64,000 bases of DNA, taken from the NCBI GenBank assembly GCA_002746415.1, contig NVXD01000015.1:141412-205411 (forward strand), read 5' to 3'. Shown piece after piece: positions 26,514 through 37,229 of the stretch. The notes below the pieces were generated by a model. The model was given only the letters and a program-made list of their open reading frames with translations, was not told where the DNA came from and made no database searches. The DNA is from Flavobacteriaceae bacterium. Lineage in GTDB: Bacteria > Bacteroidota > Bacteroidia > Flavobacteriales > Flavobacteriaceae. Position 1 is the stretch's first letter; each line of letters begins with the position of its first letter. Made by a program: the position numbers and the translations under genes.

Positions 26514-27053
26514 TTAATTCTTCTTTTTCTCAATAAATATGATGATGAATGAAAAAATAATTTCTGTAATTCCACCAACTAGTCCAATCAAATAAAAAGA
26601 GTTGCTTAAAAAGAAACCTCCTACCCCAGATAAAATCAAGACGGCTCCTAATACCCAATAAATACGCAAGCCATAAACAGATGCAAATATCAAATAACGC
26701 CCGCCAATAATTAATATCATTATAGGAAAAAACCAGTTGGGACGAACCTGTAACGCCATAAAAGCAATAAACAGCCCAATGAAAAGTAGAAAAGTACTTT
26801 CTAAGCTAAGGTTTGATAATGGATTTTCCTTTTTGTGTTTTCCGGACCGTTTTAAAATCTTGGATAATAATATCCCCATAGGATGAATTAACATTCCTCC
26901 AAAAAAGAATACCAAGACACTGGTTTGTTTTGTGCTCAATAATGCTACTATCCCTGCCGAAAGCCAGACTATTCCCGATGTGAAAACCCCTGGACCGCCT
27001 CCATAGTAGGCGTTTCGCATGTCTTTTTGTGCTGCTGCAAAATTCATTTTCAA
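26514..27053 (-). CDS. DUF7010-type integral membrane protein
   Basis: A 179-residue protein with six hydrophobic segments and a polar start, FAAAQKDMRNAYYGGGPGVFTSGIVWL, which I recall from the DUF7010 family. There are no catalytic motifs. Function unknown. Nothing in its context suggests a role: it is divergent from a DinB-like gene and separate from the arsC-like gene by 83 bases. Confidence 0.7.
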   Translation of the reverse strand: MKMNFAAAQKDMRNAYYGGGPGVFTSGIVWLSAGIVALLSTKQTSVLVFFFGGMLIHPMGILLSKILKRSGKHKKENPLSNLSLESTFLLFIGLFIAFMALQVRPNWFFPIMILIIGGRYLIFASVYGLRIYWVLGAVLILSGVGGFFLSNSFYLIGLVGGITEIIFSFIIIFIEKKKN

Positions 27054-27194
27054 GAAGTATTTATTGTTCTTAATTGTGTGCCAAATGTATACAGTTATTA
27101 TTTAATATTAGAAAAAATACTTCACTATGATGTGTTATTTATGCCGGCAAATTCTGTAAGATGTATTATTTTTACAAGCTCAAAAAGTAAGCAC

Positions 27195-27656
27195 ATGGAT
27201 AAGGTATTTGATACAATAGAAAAAAATAGAATTATATTATTAAAGATTCTCAATGGAACTTCTAGAGAGCAGCTTTTGAAAATTCCTATGGGTTTTAACA
27301 ATAATATTTGGTGGAACATTGCCCATGTCGTGGTAACGGAGCAATTGCTGGTTTATAAATTGAGCGGACTGCCAGTAAATTTAGATGAGACACTTGTAAC
27401 TAAATTTAGAAAAGGGACCACTCCAGATGGCACAACAACAGATGCCGAAATAGAACAAATAAAAACCCTCTTGGTTTCACTCCCCAAGCAAACTAAATTG
27501 GATTATGAAGAAGGGTTTTTTAAAACGTTTAATGAGTATACTACTACTCCCAATGTTACCTTAGCAAGTGTAGAAGATGCTTTAACCTTCAATCTTTTTC
27601 ATGAAGGCTTGCATTTGGGATCTATTTTGGCATTAAAAAGGGCCATTGCCAACTAA
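27195..27656 (+). CDS. DinB-family protein
   Basis: A 153-residue four-helix protein of the DinB/YfiT superfamily. The three His ligand positions for a divalent metal are suggested by NIAHVVVTEQ (His near residue 46) and by NLFHEGLHLGSI (two His in the last helix). Such proteins are often thiol-dependent transferases or damage-inducible proteins of unknown role. The ATG at 27195 gives the proper first helix (MDKVFDTIEKNRIILLKIL); the frame extends to 27027 with unsupported sequence overlapping the divergent gene. Its stop overlaps that of the convergent DUF3298 gene by four bases. Confidence 0.85.
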   Translation: MDKVFDTIEKNRIILLKILNGTSREQLLKIPMGFNNNIWWNIAHVVVTEQLLVYKLSGLPVNLDETLVTKFRKGTTPDGTTTDAEIEQIKTLLVSLPKQTKLDYEEGFFKTFNEYTTTPNVTLASVEDALTFNLFHEGLHLGSILALKRAIAN

Positions 27657-28396
27657 AATTTAATTTTTAAGGATAAATAGTTTTTTACTTCGTTATATGG
27701 AAGGGTCAATAATATTGGTCCATCTGCATAAGAGGCCACTTCATATTGGTTGTATCGTAATAGCAACCCTTCTTTGGTAAACCCTATATGTTCAGGGAGG
27801 TGAAATGCTTCATTTACAAACATAAAACCAGTGCTGTTAATGGGGTCGTCTTGTGGAATACTTTCTTGAATACGGAATTTAGATTCGGCAAATTTTATAA
27901 AATGACTACTGTCTTTAAAAAGTTCCCAGTTTTCTAACTCATCGCCATTTTTCTTATTGAAATTTAAAAATTGAACTGAATTGTATCCATGAGCACCACC
28001 AGTAAACATATAGGATTGTATTTGTATGCTTATAATGTTTTTGTTTTCATAAGTGACTTCACCATTAATCTCTGCTTCCCATTCCGTATTTTCATCAGGG
28101 AACATTTTTTTGAAATCAAAATAGCCTTTGTTAAAAGAGGTTATGGCTTCTTCAATTGTGGTCACGTCTATTTCCTCATCAAAATTCAATAAAGAAATTA
28201 GTTCTTCTCTTAGGGCGGAGTTTATAGAGACATCAATTTTAGAATTGTCCAATGAATTGGGTATGTCAATTGAAATAGTAGGGCAGTCCTCACAAGTGTC
28301 ATTGGTAAACTTAAGGGATTCAAATGTAAGTTGATTTTCATTTTTACAACCAATAAGGAGTAAACAGAAAAGGAATAGCCGAAATATGAGTTTCAC
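27653..28396 (-). CDS. DUF3298/DUF4163 lipoprotein
   Basis: A 247-residue lipoprotein (Leu-Ile-Gly-Cys17). The N-terminal part (DUF4163-like) covers about residues 35-130, with a TYENKNIISIQIQSYMFTGGAHGYN block. A DUF3298 domain follows, with FVNEAFHLPEHIGFTKEGLLLRYNQYEVASYADG. These domains are common in cell-surface and cell-wall-linked proteins such as the anti-sigma factor RsiV, which binds lysozyme. The function here is unknown; lysozyme binding is a possibility only. It ends in TAG. Confidence 0.88.
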   Translation of the reverse strand: MKLIFRLFLFCLLLIGCKNENQLTFESLKFTNDTCEDCPTISIDIPNSLDNSKIDVSINSALREELISLLNFDEEIDVTTIEEAITSFNKGYFDFKKMFPDENTEWEAEINGEVTYENKNIISIQIQSYMFTGGAHGYNSVQFLNFNKKNGDELENWELFKDSSHFIKFAESKFRIQESIPQDDPINSTGFMFVNEAFHLPEHIGFTKEGLLLRYNQYEVASYADGPILLTLPYNEVKNYLSLKIKF

Positions 28397-28590
28397 TGGA
28401 AGTTATTTATTTGAGAATAGTTAAGATTTATTTTATGAAAAAAAGATATAGACGAACAAAGGTAACATTGTAATTCATAAAAAAAACAAAGCATTTAGTT
28501 AGGGTATAATTTTGAGGTGAATGGTGCTATTATTTTTATTGAATAGCTTAAATAAAAGCTAAAAAAGGCATTCAAATTATATAATTAGCA

Positions 28591-28598
28591 TAATTTTG
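28591..28598 (+). promoter_or_regulatory. Possible -7 promoter box for gdhA
   Basis: TAATTTTG matches the TAnnTTTG element exactly, 49 bases ahead of the gdhA ATG. I do not find a TTG at the right distance upstream, so only half of the promoter can be seen. Confidence 0.35.
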
Positions 28599-28638
28599 GC
28601 GTTGTATTATCATTTTTACAAAAACACACACTTATTAG

Positions 28639-29991
<1,353 letters not shown>

Positions 29992-29997
29992 ATTAAG

Positions 29998-30036
29998 GTA
30001 GGCAGTACTCCATACATAATGCTTAGTACTGCCTAC
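29998..30036. terminator. Hairpin after gdhA
   Basis: A perfect 12-bp inverted repeat (29998-30009 with 30025-30036, GTAGGCAGTACT / AGTACTGCCTAC) around a 15-base loop. It starts seven bases after the gdhA stop. There is no U-tract after it, so it may stabilise the 3' end of the mRNA rather than act as a classic terminator. Confidence 0.6.
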
Positions 30037-30106
30037 TGAATACTATTTACTTATAGCCCTCAACTCTTACAAACAAACTATCTTTGCATCATTCTAATGT
30101 AAACTG

Positions 30107-30826
30107 ATGCTAGTAACCACCAAGGCTATTGTGCTGTCTTCTTTAAAATATGGTGATACCAGTTTGATTGTAAAAGCGTTTACAGCATCAAACGGTATAA
30201 AAACATATATGTTGAAAGGCGTGTTGGCGTCAAAAAAAGGAAAGCTTAAAGCAGCATATTTTTTGCCCTTAACTCAATTGGAATTGGTAGCAAATCATAG
30301 GGATAAAGGAACCTTGGAAAGTATCAGAGAGGCAAAGGTGTATTATCACTACAAAAGTCTGCATACAGATGTTTTCAAGAATGCTATAACCTTGTTTTTA
30401 TCTGAAATGTTAGGAAACAGTATTCATGAGGAAGAACAAAACGAAAATCTTTTTCATTTTCTTGAAGCTTCCTTCCAGTGGTTGGATACCCATAATGAAG
30501 TTTCTAATTTTCACATCTTTTTTTTATTGACATTGACGAGGTATTTAGGGTTTTATCCAGATACATTAAATAGTAATGCACCATATTTTGATTTGTTGGA
30601 AGGAGCTTTTATCCAGACAATATCATTGAATCCAATACTACAGGATGAAAACGCACATTATTTTAAAACCTTTTTGGGCATAAAATTTGATGCTATTCAT
30701 ACAATTAAAATGAAGAAAAGCAATCGGCAACAACTGTTACAGTCGCTTGTTCTTTATTTTGAATTACATTTGCAAGGATTTAGAAAACCCAAATCTCTTG
30801 CTATTTTGAATCAAGTTTTTAGCTAA
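30107..30826 (+). CDS. recO: DNA repair protein RecO
   Basis: A 239-residue recombination mediator that anneals strands and loads RecA with RecR in the RecF pathway. The N-terminal OB fold begins MLVTTKAIVLSSLKYGDTSLIVKAFT, with the GVLASKKGKLKAAYFLPLTQLEL continuation typical of RecO. The C-terminal helical part lacks cysteines altogether, so the zinc finger present in many RecO proteins is absent, as I recall for Bacteroidota. Translation of the next gene, a TonB-dependent receptor, starts one base after its stop. Confidence 0.92.
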   Translation: MLVTTKAIVLSSLKYGDTSLIVKAFTASNGIKTYMLKGVLASKKGKLKAAYFLPLTQLELVANHRDKGTLESIREAKVYYHYKSLHTDVFKNAITLFLSEMLGNSIHEEEQNENLFHFLEASFQWLDTHNEVSNFHIFFLLTLTRYLGFYPDTLNSNAPYFDLLEGAFIQTISLNPILQDENAHYFKTFLGIKFDAIHTIKMKKSNRQQLLQSLVLYFELHLQGFRKPKSLAILNQVFS

Positions 30827-30827
30827 T

Positions 30828-33239
30828 ATGCATAAGTTAGGTTTCATATTTTTTTTACTGTTGTTTCAACTGACACCTGCTCAGGAAATAACCATTTTGG
30901 ATGCAGAGGCTAAGACCCCCATTGTTAATGTTGCTGTCTACAATACGGATAAATCCAAAACAGCCATATCAGATTATGATGGCAAATGCGACCTTTCCAT
31001 TTTTAGTCCCGATGAACGCATACTATTTACGCATATAAGTTATGAAACTAGAAAAACAACAAAGTCTAATGCCATAAAAAGAGGGGGCCGCGTTTATCTT
31101 GATTTAAAAACAGAGCAGTTAGATGAAGTCGTGATGTCCATTTCTAAATGGGAGCAACAAAAAAGAGATATCCCGCAAAAAATAGCATCTATAAATGCTA
31201 GAACTATTGCTTTTACAAACCCACAAACTTCTGCGGATCTATTACAAAACAGTGGAAAAGTATTTGTGCAAAAAAGCCAATTAGGAGGCGGAAGCCCAAT
31301 GATTAGAGGGTTTTCCACCAATAGGTTGCTGCTTACTGTAGATGGGGTTAGAATGAACAATGCAATTTTTAGGGGAGGAAACATACAGAATGTAATATCA
31401 ATAGATCCGTTCACCATTAAGAATACTGAAGTGATTTTTGGTCCAGGATCGGTGATTTATGGAAGTGATGCCATTGGAGGTGTCATGAACTTTTTCACAC
31501 ATAATCCACGATTTTCCACTACAGAAGAATTGTCTTTTTCGGGAAATTCTAAATTCAGATATGCATCTGCTAATAACGAGAAAACGGGGCATTTTGATTT
31601 TAATTTAGGGAAGGAAAAATGGGCGTTTTTATCTAGTATTTCTTATAATGATTTTGATGACCTAGTGATGGGGAGGAATGGTCCAGATTCTTATTTAAGG
31701 AACACCCATGTTATTACCAAAGATGGAGCAGATATTTTGGACGAGAACAGTAACTCTAGAAAGCAAGTGTCAACTGGTTATGACCAAATAAGTTTAATGC
31801 AAAAAGTTGTTTTTAAACCGAATAATAATTGGAACTACAATTTGGGTCTGTATTATTCCAAAACCTCAAATTATTCTAGATATGATAGGTTGATAAGACC
31901 TGACAGAGTTGGAACTGGTTTGCAATCTGCTGAATGGTACTATGGGCCACAAAAATGGTTTATGGGAAATTTACAAGTGGTACAAAAAGGAAAAGGAAAA
32001 TTTTATGACAGACTTAAAATCACTGCTGCCTATCAACTTTTTGAAGAAAGTAGAAACAGCAGAGATTTTCAAGACCCAACGTTGTTTACGACCAAGGAAA
32101 AAGTAGATGCAATCTCTGCTAATATAGATTTTGAAAATAAAAAAATTGGCGACCTTAGACTGTATTATGGAGGGGAATATATTTTCAATAAAGTTGGGTC
32201 AGAGGGAAGTCAAAAAAACAATATTACAGAAGTAGTGTCGAATGCTGCTTCCAGATATCCAGATGGTGCTACATGGCAGACCATAGCGGGGTATATAACT
32301 GCAGAATATAAGGCAAAACCCAACCTAACTTATTTAGCGGGTTTGCGATATAGCCATGTTTGGATAGATGCTATTTTTGATAAAACGTTTTATGCATTCC
32401 CGTTTGATAATGCCGATTTAAGTACTGGAGCATTGACAGGGAGTATAGGACTTAGTTGGTTTCCCAAAGCGGATTTACAGATAACTCTAAATGGTTCTAC
32501 AGGATTTAGAGCCCCTAATATTGATGATGTAGGAAAGGTTTTTGATTCTGAACCTGGTGCTGTAGTAGTTCCAAATCCTAATTTAGAATCTGAATACGCT
32601 TATAATGCAGAAGTGGGCATACAAAAGAATTTCAATGATAAAGTAGTTTTTAAAGCAGCTGGATTTGGCACTTATGTGGCTAATGCTTTAGTCCGGAGAG
32701 ATTTTTATTTTAATGGAGAATCTGAAATAGTATATAATGGGGAAATTAGTACAGTACAGGCGATTCAAAATGCTTCAAAGGCATATACTTATGGTTATGA
32801 GTTTGGAGTAGAAGCATTTCTTTCAGATAACTTGTCCATTTCATCCAATTTTACTTTAACTGAAGGGACAGAAGATGAAGAAGATGGCACCGCTTCTCCT
32901 GGAAGACATGTTCCTCCTACTTTTGGGGATTTTCATGTGATATGGAAGAATCAAAAACTACGGGCTGATTTATTCCTAAACTACAATGGGGAGATTGCAA
33001 ATAAAGATCTGGCTCTGTCAGAATTGAATAAGGAGTATCTCTATGCAAAAGATGCCAATGGAAACCCATATTCCCCTTCTTGGCATACCTTGAATTTTCG
33101 CTCTCAATATGGTATTTCCAATGCTTTAAAAGTTTCGTTTAGTGTAGAAAACATAACAAATCAAAGATACCGTTCCTATTCTTCGGGAATAGCTGCACCA
33201 GGAATTAACATTGTTACGGGATTGGGATATAAATTTTAA
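30828..33239 (+). CDS. TonB-dependent receptor (heme/hemoglobin-receptor-like)
   Basis: An 803-residue outer-membrane receptor with signal peptide (cleavage after about residue 18, TPAQ), a short carboxypeptidase-like/CNA domain at about 20-95, a plug at about 110-230 (LGGGSPMIRGFSTNRLLLTVDGVRM-type block) and a 22-strand barrel ending in the aromatic Phe (GLGYKF). The plug closely resembles receptors for heme, transferrin or vitamin B12. Typical heme-ligand boxes are not obvious, so the cargo is open. It starts one base after recO, an unusual operon partner. TonB and ExbB/D are not in the window. Confidence 0.88.
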   Translation: MHKLGFIFFLLLFQLTPAQEITILDAEAKTPIVNVAVYNTDKSKTAISDYDGKCDLSIFSPDERILFTHISYETRKTTKSNAIKRGGRVYLDLKTEQLDEVVMSISKWEQQKRDIPQKIASINARTIAFTNPQTSADLLQNSGKVFVQKSQLGGGSPMIRGFSTNRLLLTVDGVRMNNAIFRGGNIQNVISIDPFTIKNTEVIFGPGSVIYGSDAIGGVMNFFTHNPRFSTTEELSFSGNSKFRYASANNEKTGHFDFNLGKEKWAFLSSISYNDFDDLVMGRNGPDSYLRNTHVITKDGADILDENSNSRKQVSTGYDQISLMQKVVFKPNNNWNYNLGLYYSKTSNYSRYDRLIRPDRVGTGLQSAEWYYGPQKWFMGNLQVVQKGKGKFYDRLKITAAYQLFEESRNSRDFQDPTLFTTKEKVDAISANIDFENKKIGDLRLYYGGEYIFNKVGSEGSQKNNITEVVSNAASRYPDGATWQTIAGYITAEYKAKPNLTYLAGLRYSHVWIDAIFDKTFYAFPFDNADLSTGALTGSIGLSWFPKADLQITLNGSTGFRAPNIDDVGKVFDSEPGAVVVPNPNLESEYAYNAEVGIQKNFNDKVVFKAAGFGTYVANALVRRDFYFNGESEIVYNGEISTVQAIQNASKAYTYGYEFGVEAFLSDNLSISSNFTLTEGTEDEEDGTASPGRHVPPTFGDFHVIWKNQKLRADLFLNYNGEIANKDLALSELNKEYLYAKDANGNPYSPSWHTLNFRSQYGISNALKVSFSVENITNQRYRSYSSGIAAPGINIVTGLGYKF

Positions 33240-33401
33240 GCTATAATTGCTTTATATTCAGCATAGTTTATGTTTAAAATGCGGTTTTAAGGGTATGGAA
33301 TAGGTGCTTTTCAATACAAACCACTAATAATGAACATTTCATCCCATTATAAAACCTATAATTCAATCTAAATTTTTAATTTTGCTGCCTTATTTAGGAT
33401 T

Positions 33402-36400
33402 ATGAAGTTTGCAGAATATAAAGGTTTGGATTTGCCAAAAGTAGCGGAAGAAATACTTGGCTACTGGAAAGACCATCACATTTTTGAGAAAAGCGTTTCC
33501 AGTAGGGAGGGCAAAGAGACATATGTTTTTTATGAAGGTCCGCCATCTGCAAACGGAATGCCAGGAATTCATCATGTCATGGCACGTACTATAAAGGATA
33601 TTTTTCCTAGGTATAAGACTATGAAAGGGTATCAGGTAAAAAGAAAAGCCGGATGGGATACTCACGGCCTGCCTATTGAACTTGGCGTTGAGAAAGAACT
33701 GGGTATAACCAAGGAAGATATTGGCACTAAAATATCAGTTGAAGAATATAATGCTGCCTGTAAAAAAGCAGTGATGCGCTATACGGATGTTTGGAATTCC
33801 ATGACCGAAAAAATTGGGTATTGGGTAGATATGGAAGACCCTTATATTACGTATAAGTCCAAATACATGGAATCGGTTTGGTGGTTGTTGAAACAGATTT
33901 ATAACAAAGGCCTTATTTATAAAGGCTATACCATTCAGCCTTATTCACCAAAAGCAGGTACAGGATTAAGTTCCCATGAACTAAACCAACCCGGGACTTA
34001 CCAAGATGTAACAGACACTACCGTTACTGCTCAGTTTAAGGTTAAGAAAGAAACTTTGCCAGACTCTTTTAATCAAATAGAGGGAGATCTTTATTTATTG
34101 GCATGGACAACAACGCCATGGACATTACCATCCAATACGGCTTTGACTGTTGGTCTAAAGATTGAATATGCTTTGGTAACAACATATAACCAATACACTT
34201 TTGAGCCAATGACAGTGTTGCTAGCAAAAGCTTTGGTTGGCAAACAATTTGCTGGAAAATTTATGCAGGTTGAGAATGAGGATGAACTAAAAGCATATAA
34301 AGAGGGGGATAAAAAGACACCTTATTTAGTGGGCACTACTGTTTTAGGAAAGGATTTGGTCGGAATTAAATACGAACAACTACTACCTTATACCTTGCCC
34401 TACCAAAACCCAGAAAACGCTTTTAGAGTTATATCAGGAGATTTTGTAACAACAGAAGATGGTACAGGGATAGTACATACTGCCCCTACATTTGGTGCGG
34501 ATGATGCTATGGTTGCAAAACAGGCAGTTCCTGAAGTGCCGCCCATGCTTATTTTGGATGAAAGTGGGAACCCAGTTCCTTTGGTAGACCTACAAGGACG
34601 GTTTAGACCAGAATTAAAGGAGTTTGGCGGTAAGTATGTAAAAAACGAATATTACAATGATGGTGAAGCTCCAGAAAGATCAGTAGATGTAGAAATAGCC
34701 ATTAAACTTAAAGAAGAGAACAGGGCTTTTAAAGTGGAGAAGTACGTGCACAGTTACCCTAATTGTTGGCGTACAGACAAGCCTATTTTATATTATCCGC
34801 TGGATTCTTGGTTTATAAAAGTTACGGATGTTAGGGATAGGATGTTTGAATTGAACCAGACAATCAATTGGAAACCAAAAGCAACAGGCGAAGGACGTTT
34901 TGGTAATTGGCTATCTAATGCCAATGATTGGAACTTATCTCGTTCTCGTTACTGGGGAATACCCTTACCTATTTGGAGAACGGAAGATGGTAAAGAAGAA
35001 ATAATAATTGGTTCTGTTTCTGAGCTTAAGACAGAGATAACCAAGGCTTTGGAAGCAGGAGTTGTGAAGGAAGATATTTTTTCCGATTTTGTTGTGGATG
35101 ATATGAGTGAAGAGAACTATGACAAAATCGATTTACATAAAAACATTGTAGATCAAATTACCTTGGTATCACCTTCAGGAAAACCGATGAAAAGAGAAAG
35201 TGACTTGATTGATGTGTGGTTTGATAGTGGTTCAATGCCTTATGCACAATGGCACTATCCTTTTGAGAATGCTGATTTTATTGATAAAGGTGAAACCTTT
35301 CCGGCTGATTTTATCGCTGAAGGAGTGGATCAGACGAGAGGCTGGTTTTATACGCAACACGCAATAGCCACCATGGTTTTTGATTCGGTTGCTTATAAAA
35401 ATGTAGTGTCCAATGGCTTGGTATTGGATAAGGAAGGCAAAAAAATGTCCAAGCGTTTGGGCAATGCAGCAGATCCATTTGAGACCATGGATTTGCATGG
35501 ACCGGATGCTACACGGTGGTATATGATATCTAATGCCAACCCATGGGATAACCTAAAATTTGACATAGATGGCATTGTTGAGGTAAAGCGGAAGTTTTTT
35601 GGAACCTTATACAATACGTATTCGTTTTTTGTATTATATGCTAATATTGATGAATTCAAATATGCCGAAGATGATATTTCATTGAAGGAACGTCCAGAAA
35701 TTGATCAGTGGATACTGTCTGAGTTGCATACGCTAATCAAAAAAGTGGATGAAGCTTATGCAGATTATGAGCCAACAAAGGCTACAAGAATGATTTCTAA
35801 TTTTGTACAAGAAAACCTAAGTAATTGGTATGTTAGGCTATGCAGAAGACGCTTTTGGAAAGGAGATTATCAAAAAGATAAAATATCCGCTTACCAGACT
35901 TTATATACCTGTTTGGAAACTGTTGCCAAATTATCTGCACCAGTAGCACCATTCTTTATGGATAGGTTGTATAGAGATTTAATTAAAACAACGCAAAGAG
36001 AAGATTTTGAAAGCGTACATTTATCTAACTTTCCAGAATATGATGCATCATATGTAAACAAGGAGTTGGAAGGGAAAATGCAGAAAGCTCAGCTTATATC
36101 TTCATTGGTGCTGTCCATTCGTCAGAAAGAAAAAATAAAAGTCCGTCAACCGTTACAGAAAATAATGATTCCTGTTTTGGACGAGAAGCAAAAGATGGAA
36201 ATTGAAGCTGTGGCCGATTTAATAAAGTCGGAAGTCAATGTAAAAGAAATAGAGCTATTAGATGATGCTTCAGGGATTTTGGTAAAGCAGATAAAACCCA
36301 ATTTTAAGACTTTGGGGCCAAAATTTGGGAAAGAAATGAAGCAGATTGCGCAGGCAATAGGAGGCTTAAATCAAGAGGATATTCAAAAAATCGAACAAGA

Positions 36401-36803
36401 AGGGGAAATATCATTGAATATTGAAAATAAAACCATTAAATTGGAGTTAAATGATGTAGAGATTTTCTCTCAAGATATTGAAGGATGGTTAGTGGCAAGT
36501 TCAGGAACATTGACAGTTGCATTAGACATTACAATAAATGGAGAATTAAGGGAAGAAGGAATAGCTAGAGAGCTTGTAAATAGAATTCAAAATCTTAGAA
36601 AAGATTCTGGTTTAGAAGTTACAGACAAAATAGATGTAAAAATATTGAAAGACGGTTGTGTTGAAAAGGCTATTGAAAGTAATATTGATTATGTTAAGGC
36701 TGAAACGCTTACCGCGCAGCTTAATTTTGAGGAAAAATTAGAAAAAGGCATAGAAATCACCTTTGATGAAATAAATACCAAACTGTTTATCCAAAAACAT
36801 TAA
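33402..36803 (+). CDS. ileS: Isoleucyl-tRNA synthetase (type 2-like)
   Basis: A 1133-residue class I synthetase. The HIGH-type motif is in GIHHVMAR (about residues 52-59), KMSKR lies at 681-685, and the CP1 editing domain between them has the TTTPWTLPSNTAL block. The length, the PPSANGMPGIHH form of the signature, and the long C-terminal region without a zinc-binding Cys cluster fit the eukaryote-like second type of bacterial IleRS, the type known for natural mupirocin tolerance. It heads a unit with a DksA-like gene (five bases later) and lspA, a partner often near ileS. TAATTTTG at 33377-33384 could be a -7 box. Confidence 0.95.
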   Translation: MKFAEYKGLDLPKVAEEILGYWKDHHIFEKSVSSREGKETYVFYEGPPSANGMPGIHHVMARTIKDIFPRYKTMKGYQVKRKAGWDTHGLPIELGVEKELGITKEDIGTKISVEEYNAACKKAVMRYTDVWNSMTEKIGYWVDMEDPYITYKSKYMESVWWLLKQIYNKGLIYKGYTIQPYSPKAGTGLSSHELNQPGTYQDVTDTTVTAQFKVKKETLPDSFNQIEGDLYLLAWTTTPWTLPSNTALTVGLKIEYALVTTYNQYTFEPMTVLLAKALVGKQFAGKFMQVENEDELKAYKEGDKKTPYLVGTTVLGKDLVGIKYEQLLPYTLPYQNPENAFRVISGDFVTTEDGTGIVHTAPTFGADDAMVAKQAVPEVPPMLILDESGNPVPLVDLQGRFRPELKEFGGKYVKNEYYNDGEAPERSVDVEIAIKLKEENRAFKVEKYVHSYPNCWRTDKPILYYPLDSWFIKVTDVRDRMFELNQTINWKPKATGEGRFGNWLSNANDWNLSRSRYWGIPLPIWRTEDGKEEIIIGSVSELKTEITKALEAGVVKEDIFSDFVVDDMSEENYDKIDLHKNIVDQITLVSPSGKPMKRESDLIDVWFDSGSMPYAQWHYPFENADFIDKGETFPADFIAEGVDQTRGWFYTQHAIATMVFDSVAYKNVVSNGLVLDKEGKKMSKRLGNAADPFETMDLHGPDATRWYMISNANPWDNLKFDIDGIVEVKRKFFGTLYNTYSFFVLYANIDEFKYAEDDISLKERPEIDQWILSELHTLIKKVDEAYADYEPTKATRMISNFVQENLSNWYVRLCRRRFWKGDYQKDKISAYQTLYTCLETVAKLSAPVAPFFMDRLYRDLIKTTQREDFESVHLSNFPEYDASYVNKELEGKMQKAQLISSLVLSIRQKEKIKVRQPLQKIMIPVLDEKQKMEIEAVADLIKSEVNVKEIELLDDASGILVKQIKPNFKTLGPKFGKEMKQIAQAIGGLNQEDIQKIEQEGEISLNIENKTIKLELNDVEIFSQDIEGWLVASSGTLTVALDITINGELREEGIARELVNRIQNLRKDSGLEVTDKIDVKILKDGCVEKAIESNIDYVKAETLTAQLNFEEKLEKGIEITFDEINTKLFIQKH

Positions 36804-36808
36804 AAACT

Positions 36809-37192
36809 ATGGCACAAGATGTAAACATTAGATATTCTGATAAGGATTTAGAGGAATTTAAAATTCTTATTGAAGAAAAAATAGTAAAAGCAAAAACAGA
36901 TTTGGAGCTTCTTAAGAGTTCTTATATGAACGACGGAAATAATGGCACTGAAGATACTTCGCCAACGTTTAAAGCTTTTGAAGAAGGTTCACAAACGATG
37001 AGTAAGGAGGCTAATACCCAACTGGCAATTAGGCAGGAAAAATTTATTAGAGATTTAAACAATGCACTGTTGCGAATAGAAAACAAAACCTATGGCATCT
37101 GTAGGGTTACAGGAAAACTCATTAATAAAGAACGATTAAAGTTGGTGCCCCATGCAACACTTAGCATAGAGGCAAAAAACATACAGAAATAA
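36809..37192 (+). CDS. TraR/DksA-family protein lacking zinc ligands
   Basis: A 127-residue protein of the DksA/TraR family, which binds in the secondary channel of RNA polymerase. The long N-terminal helices form a coiled coil (about residues 10-95). The C-terminal finger region keeps the family sequence but not the ligands: Cys98-x2-Thr101 and Ser119-x2-Ala122 instead of four Cys. The acidic residues at the coiled-coil tip expected of DksA are not clear. Zinc-independent relatives such as DksA2 of Pseudomonas are established. The gene follows ileS by five bases and ends in a strong terminator. Confidence 0.88.
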   Translation: MAQDVNIRYSDKDLEEFKILIEEKIVKAKTDLELLKSSYMNDGNNGTEDTSPTFKAFEEGSQTMSKEANTQLAIRQEKFIRDLNNALLRIENKTYGICRVTGKLINKERLKLVPHATLSIEAKNIQK

Positions 37193-37196
37193 TACT

Positions 37197-37222
37197 AAAA
37201 AACGCCCATAAGGGCGTTTTTT
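37197..37222 (+). terminator. Intrinsic terminator after the DksA-like gene
   Basis: A perfect 11-bp stem, 37197-37207 with 37212-37222 (AAAAAACGCCC / GGGCGTTTTTT), around an ATAA loop. The next gene starts only eight bases later, so partial readthrough or a promoter in the terminator region must serve it. Confidence 0.9.
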
Positions 37223-37229
37223 ATGCAAA

